Assembly (NCBI GenBank): GCA_964389475.1 | Contig: CAYMFD010000130.1 | Coordinates: 1-9,113 of the forward strand | Direction: 5' to 3' | Length of the DNA stretch: 9,113 nucleotides | From: CAYMFD01 sp964389475 | Lineage (GTDB): Bacteria; Bacteroidota; Bacteroidia; Chitinophagales; Saprospiraceae | Shown: positions 6,165 to 9,113 of the stretch, one piece after another | Position numbering within the stretch: position 1 is the stretch's first letter | Layout: each line of letters opens with the position of its first letter | Program-made: the position numbers and the translations under genes | Notes under the pieces: model-generated | Told to the model about the DNA's origin: nothing | Seen by the model: only the letters and a program-made list of their open reading frames with translations | Databases searched by the model: none

Positions 6165-7382
6165 ATGGCATTCGCTCGATTAAGTATTGTAGAAGATATT
6201 GTTGCATATGTCGATAAGCCATTAGTCAAGGTAATAACAGGTCTACGTCGCAGTGGAAAATCTTCGATCCTGCAATTGCTACAGGAGTATCTTCTAGATC
6301 AAGGAGTTGATACCAACAGAGTGATCCACATTAATTTTGAAAGTTTAAGAAATCAACACCTGCTTACCGCTGATCAGCTGTATACATATCTATCTGAAAA
6401 GGTTTCAAGTGATAGTCAATATTATCTCTTTCTTGATGAGATTCAAGAAGTTAAAGATTGGGAAAAAGCGATCAATTCTTGTTTAGTTGACTTCAGGGTA
6501 GACATATACATTACTGGTTCGAATTCTAATCTGCTTTCCTCCGAGCTTTCTACATATTTAGCTGGGCGATATGTCAGCTTTTTGATTAAACCGCTTTCTT
6601 TTCGAGAGGTAATAGAGTTTTATAATTTCACACATAAAGATACTCAAGATCTCAATTTCCACTTTGAAAGATATCTTAAATTAGGAGGTTTTCCAGTGCT
6701 ACATATAGCTGATTATGAGTACGATGATGCTTACAGAATTGTATATGATATTTACACTTCTACAATCCTGCGAGACACAATACAACGATACGGAATAAGA
6801 GATATTGAGTTACTGGAGCGAGTAGTCAAATTCTCTTTCGAGAATATGGGACATACGTTTTCTGCTAATCGAGTTGCTCAATATTTCAAAAGTCAATATC
6901 GCAAGGTTGATATCAATACCATACACAACTACCTTGAAGCTTTGGAGAGTGCTTTTTTGCTGCAAAAAGTAGAGCGGTATGATGTGAAGGGAAAAGAAAT
7001 ACTGAAGACACAAGAAAAGTACTTTCCAGGAGACCATGCTTTTCTCTATGCATTGTTTGGCTACCGTACAGAGGCAATTTCTGGTATCCTCGAATCCATT
7101 GTATATCACGAATTAACGAGAAGAGGTTACAGGGTTTATATTGGCAAGTTAGATAGAACGGAGATAGACTTTGTGGCCAAAAAGAAAAATGAAGTTATAT
7201 ATATTCAAGTGGCTTACAAGATGGAATTACCCGAAACCATAAAGAGAGAATATCAGCCATTGTTAAAAATAAAAGATCAATACCCTAAATTACTTCTATC
7301 AATGGACAACGATCGACAAGATAATTATGAAGGGATAAAGCATTTACATGTCAGAGATTTTTTGCTGGACGAAAATTTTTAG
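6165..7382 (+). CDS. AAA_14/DUF4143 family ATPase
   Basis: A 405-residue protein of the widespread 'ATP-binding protein' family with an N-terminal AAA_14 domain and a C-terminal DUF4143 domain. Visible are Walker A GLRRSGKS (26-33), Walker B YLFLDEIQ (87-94, D91 and E92), a sensor-like ITGSNS (116-121) and LAGRYVSF with R135. DUF4143 spans about 200-360. The tail has GYRVYIGKLDRTEIDFVAKK, then EVIYIQVAYKM, a layout like a PD-(D/E)XK fold; the IQVAY in place of the usual E-x-K is, as far as I recall, common in this family, so nuclease activity is doubtful. It separates two genes of one sugar pathway, and its AT-rich composition (30-32% G+C in two 60-bp samples) differs from both neighbours, pointing to insertion. 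The role of the family is poorly known; I assign no process. Confidence 0.88.
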   Translation: MAFARLSIVEDIVAYVDKPLVKVITGLRRSGKSSILQLLQEYLLDQGVDTNRVIHINFESLRNQHLLTADQLYTYLSEKVSSDSQYYLFLDEIQEVKDWEKAINSCLVDFRVDIYITGSNSNLLSSELSTYLAGRYVSFLIKPLSFREVIEFYNFTHKDTQDLNFHFERYLKLGGFPVLHIADYEYDDAYRIVYDIYTSTILRDTIQRYGIRDIELLERVVKFSFENMGHTFSANRVAQYFKSQYRKVDINTIHNYLEALESAFLLQKVERYDVKGKEILKTQEKYFPGDHAFLYALFGYRTEAISGILESIVYHELTRRGYRVYIGKLDRTEIDFVAKKKNEVIYIQVAYKMELPETIKREYQPLLKIKDQYPKLLLSMDNDRQDNYEGIKHLHVRDFLLDENF

Positions 7383-7438
7383 AAAGCTCTGAAATTGTGC
7401 GATACTCAAAAAAGTCAATAACCTACCAAAGCTAAATA

Positions 7439-8647
7439 ATGTTAAATTTCAACATAAACAATTTCATAAAAACCCACATAACTCAGCGTCCCGTGTCTTA
7501 CTTCCTCAAGGATATAGCGGCAAATAAAGACAAGCTGTCTGCAGAAATCAAGGGTAAAAACGTCCTCGTCATTGGTGGAGCCGGTACGATAGGATCAAGC
7601 TTTGTCAAGGCGATACTACCATTTGAGCCGGCCAGTCTGATCGTGGTCGATTACTCAGAGAATGGGCTTACCGAGTTGACACGCGATCTACGAAGCCAAG
7701 ATATCTATGTACCTGCCGAGTATATCACCTATCCCTTCGACTTTGGGTCGGACGTTTTTGCCAAGATGTTTCGGTCTAGAGACTTTGACATCGTAGCCTG
7801 CTTTGCAGCGCATAAGCATGTACGTAGTGAGAAAGACCACCTCGCCATCGAGGCAATGATCAATAATAATGTCTTCAACACCAAGCGACTGATCGATCTA
7901 GCGCTTGCGAGTAATCCAAAGCACCTATTTAGCGTATCTACTGACAAGGCAGCGAACCCCGTCAATGTCATGGGAGCTAGTAAGAAGCTGATGGAGCAAG
8001 TTCTGCTTGCTTACAGCACAGAGCTGAAGATATCGACCGCTCGCTTTGCCAATGTAGCCTTTAGCAATGGTAGCTTGCTAGCCGGATTTATAGAGCGGAT
8101 GATGAAGCGCCAGCCACTGTCGGCCCCTAATGATGTACGACGATACTTCGTCAGTCCTGAGGAGAGCGGTCAGCTATGCATGCTCGCTTGTTTGCTAGGC
8201 CAGAGTAGTGACATCTTCTTCCCTAAGCTGAGCGAAGACCAGATGATGACCTTCTCTACGATCGCAGAGCTCTTCCTGCAGGAGATAGGCCTAGAGCCAG
8301 AGTACTGCGCTAGCGAGGTAGAGGCCAAGACTAAGGCTGCCGCTTGGCAACCTACCGATACTACCTATCCCGTATACTTCTTTGCTACCGATACAAGTGG
8401 GGAGAAGTCCTACGAAGAATTCTTTACCAAGACGGATACCGTCGACATGGACACCTTTGAGGCACTAGGCGTCGTCAAGGGTAGTACCATCCCATCTATC
8501 ACGGATGTCAATGCTACGATGCATGACTTTCGTTCTCTCCTGGACAGTGCCGATGTCAACAAGGCCGCCGTCGTCCAACTCCTCACCCGATACCTTCCAG
8601 ATTTTAACCACATCGAGACAGGCAAGAGCCTAGATCAGAAGATGTAA
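7439..8647 (+). CDS. CapD/FlaA1-like UDP-N-acetylhexosamine 4,6-dehydratase (SDR)
   Basis: A 402-residue extended short-chain dehydrogenase of the soluble polysaccharide-biosynthesis type. The NAD(P)-binding loop is GGAGTIGSS (46-54); VVDYSEN (69-75) ends the second strand, and AAHKHV (123-128) precedes the active site. STDKAANPVNVMGASKK (167-183) carries the catalytic region, with Met178 where classical SDRs have Tyr, and Lys182; this S/T-M-K variant is known from the WbpM-type dehydratases. RFANVAFSNGS (202-212) and DVRRYFVSPEESGQ (232-245) are further family blocks. It would convert UDP-GlcNAc to UDP-4-keto-6-deoxy-hexosamine, the substrate of the aminotransferase at 4973-6067. A 60-bp sample near the C-terminus is 58% G+C. 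The ATG at 7439 gives the usual N-terminal extension of about 40 residues. The 56 bp before it show no clear promoter. Confidence 0.87.
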   Translation: MLNFNINNFIKTHITQRPVSYFLKDIAANKDKLSAEIKGKNVLVIGGAGTIGSSFVKAILPFEPASLIVVDYSENGLTELTRDLRSQDIYVPAEYITYPFDFGSDVFAKMFRSRDFDIVACFAAHKHVRSEKDHLAIEAMINNNVFNTKRLIDLALASNPKHLFSVSTDKAANPVNVMGASKKLMEQVLLAYSTELKISTARFANVAFSNGSLLAGFIERMMKRQPLSAPNDVRRYFVSPEESGQLCMLACLLGQSSDIFFPKLSEDQMMTFSTIAELFLQEIGLEPEYCASEVEAKTKAAAWQPTDTTYPVYFFATDTSGEKSYEEFFTKTDTVDMDTFEALGVVKGSTIPSITDVNATMHDFRSLLDSADVNKAAVVQLLTRYLPDFNHIETGKSLDQKM

Positions 8648-8665
8648 AGATTCTATCCAGATTAC

Positions 8666-8690
8666 TTTGTTGTATGCAATCTTCAACAAA
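8666..8690 (+). terminator. Weak hairpin after the dehydratase gene
   Basis: TTTGTTG (8666-8672) and CAACAAA (8684-8690) can form a 7-bp stem with an 11-base loop, 19 bp after the stop. The stem is AT-rich and no T-run follows directly, so termination here is doubtful. At 8710-8727 a T6-GC-A10 stretch follows, which could serve as a T-run for transcripts from the other strand. Confidence 0.22.
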
Positions 8691-8778
8691 TGTAGATTGA
8701 TGTAGTCGATTTTTTGCAAAAAAAAAATAGTCGTTTTTGGATAACTGCTTATCATAGTGAGATTATTTGCTACGATAT

Positions 8779-8810
8779 TTTGTTATACCGCTATCGGATA
8801 GCTATATTTA
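8779..8810 (+). promoter_or_regulatory. Candidate Bacteroidota promoter for the last gene
   Basis: TTTG (8779-8782), 20 bp, then TATATTTA (8803-8810), one mismatch from TAnnTTTG. It lies just before the secreted-protein gene and would give a leader of about 10 nt to the ATG at 8827 or about 35 nt to the ATG at 8851. It suggests a new transcription unit begins here. Confidence 0.4.
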
Positions 8811-8826
8811 GACTATTCCTCTTTTT

Positions 8827-9113
8827 ATGCCTAGCTTTAGACTTAAGCTTATGTCTGTTTGTAGAATCATTTTCTTTTTCGCTTTACTTGTACATTTTGA
8901 TCTACAAGCAATACCTATACCGTGTGATGCTCAATTTGAGTACGGTATAACGAGACGTAATAATACCTCAGAGTGCCTCACCATACGAAAGATCAATGGG
9001 TGGGAAAATACCATAGTTTGTGGTAGTGCTGCCATGGGTTACAACATGTCTTTCTTCTGTGACGATGACTACATCTATGCTGGGGGCTTTCACAACACAT
9101 TCGTTAAAGTCAG
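8827..9113 (+). CDS. Start of a probable secreted protein, 3'-truncated
   Basis: An open frame from ATG 8827 runs off the window end (95 codons plus two bases). An in-frame TAG at 8809-8811 rules out an earlier start. A second in-frame ATG at 8851 begins MSVCRIIFFFALLVHFDLQA, a good signal peptide, and fits the candidate promoter better. After it come IPIPCDAQFEYGITRRN, then NGWENTIVCGSAAMGY and CDDDYIYAGGF. The pattern of W..., CGS... and DDYIYAGGF recalls blades of Kelch or similar secreted beta-propellers, but one blade is too little for a family call. An overlapping frame at 8714-8950 encodes a low-complexity hydrophobic sequence and is not preferred. I am fairly sure this is a real exported protein; its function is unknown. 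Confidence 0.6.
   Translation, partial: MPSFRLKLMSVCRIIFFFALLVHFDLQAIPIPCDAQFEYGITRRNNTSECLTIRKINGWENTIVCGSAAMGYNMSFFCDDDYIYAGGFHNTFVKV

Noticed and set aside
7195..7220. Active PD-(D/E)XK nuclease in the ATPase C-terminus
   Set aside because: The expected E-x-K is replaced by a Q-V-A stretch (residues 348-350), which I recall as usual for DUF4143 ATPases, so nuclease activity is not supported.
8710..8727. Rho-independent terminator at T6-GC-A10
   Set aside because: The palindrome has no room for a loop and has almost no G+C in the stem, so a stable RNA hairpin is unlikely.
8714..8950. Plus-strand open frame of 78 codons, hydrophobic
   Set aside because: Low-complexity Leu/Ser/Tyr/Phe content from AT-rich DNA; it starts in an A-run and overlaps the more convincing signal-peptide frame at 8827.

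Overview
The window looks like part of a surface-polysaccharide (O-antigen or capsule type) biosynthesis locus from a member of the phylum Bacteroidota. The best evidence for that phylum is the secreted protein at 530-2653, which ends in a C-terminal type IX secretion (Por) sorting domain. Supporting signs are the lack of Shine-Dalgarno sequences at most starts and promoter-like TTTG / TAnnTTTG pairs. I cannot name a genus. All genes seen are on the + strand.

Layout: (1) 1-561, the C-terminal part of a beta-ketoacyl-ACP synthase III-like enzyme, cut by the window edge. (2) 530-2653, overlapping it, a secreted right-handed beta-helix protein with a MopE-like metal-binding motif and a T9SS sorting domain. 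(3) 2660-3769, an O-antigen polymerase/ligase-type membrane protein. (4) 3802-4373, a VapB-VapC type II toxin-antitoxin pair with a 4-bp overlap. (5) 4374-4972, about 600 bp without a gene, dominated by an array of 7-bp words (ACG plus four bases) that keeps phase for long stretches and ends four bases before the next start codon. (6) 4973-6067, a LegC/DegT-type PLP sugar aminotransferase. (7) 6165-7382, an AAA_14/DUF4143 ATPase. (8) 7439-8647, a CapD/FlaA1-like nucleotide-sugar 4,6-dehydratase. (9) 8827 to the window end, the start of a probable secreted protein.

How the genes fit together: the dehydratase and aminotransferase are consecutive steps of a pathway that turns UDP-GlcNAc into a 4-amino-4,6-dideoxy sugar, a precursor of bacillosamine- or legionaminate-like residues. 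The Wzy/WaaL-like protein would polymerise or transfer the glycan. The KAS III-like enzyme could supply an acyl group, and the exported beta-helix protein could act on or bind the finished glycan; both of these roles are inferences.

The window is a compositional mosaic. Hand-counted 60-bp samples of the KAS III, polymerase, aminotransferase and dehydratase genes are about 50-58% G+C. Samples of the beta-helix gene, vapC and the ATPase are about 30-33%. This suggests accessory genes have been inserted between older glycan genes. The most unusual structure is the heptad-word array at 4409-4968, with non-random word order and an internal perfect 93-bp duplication. I see no tRNA, rRNA, CRISPR array, transposase or integrase.
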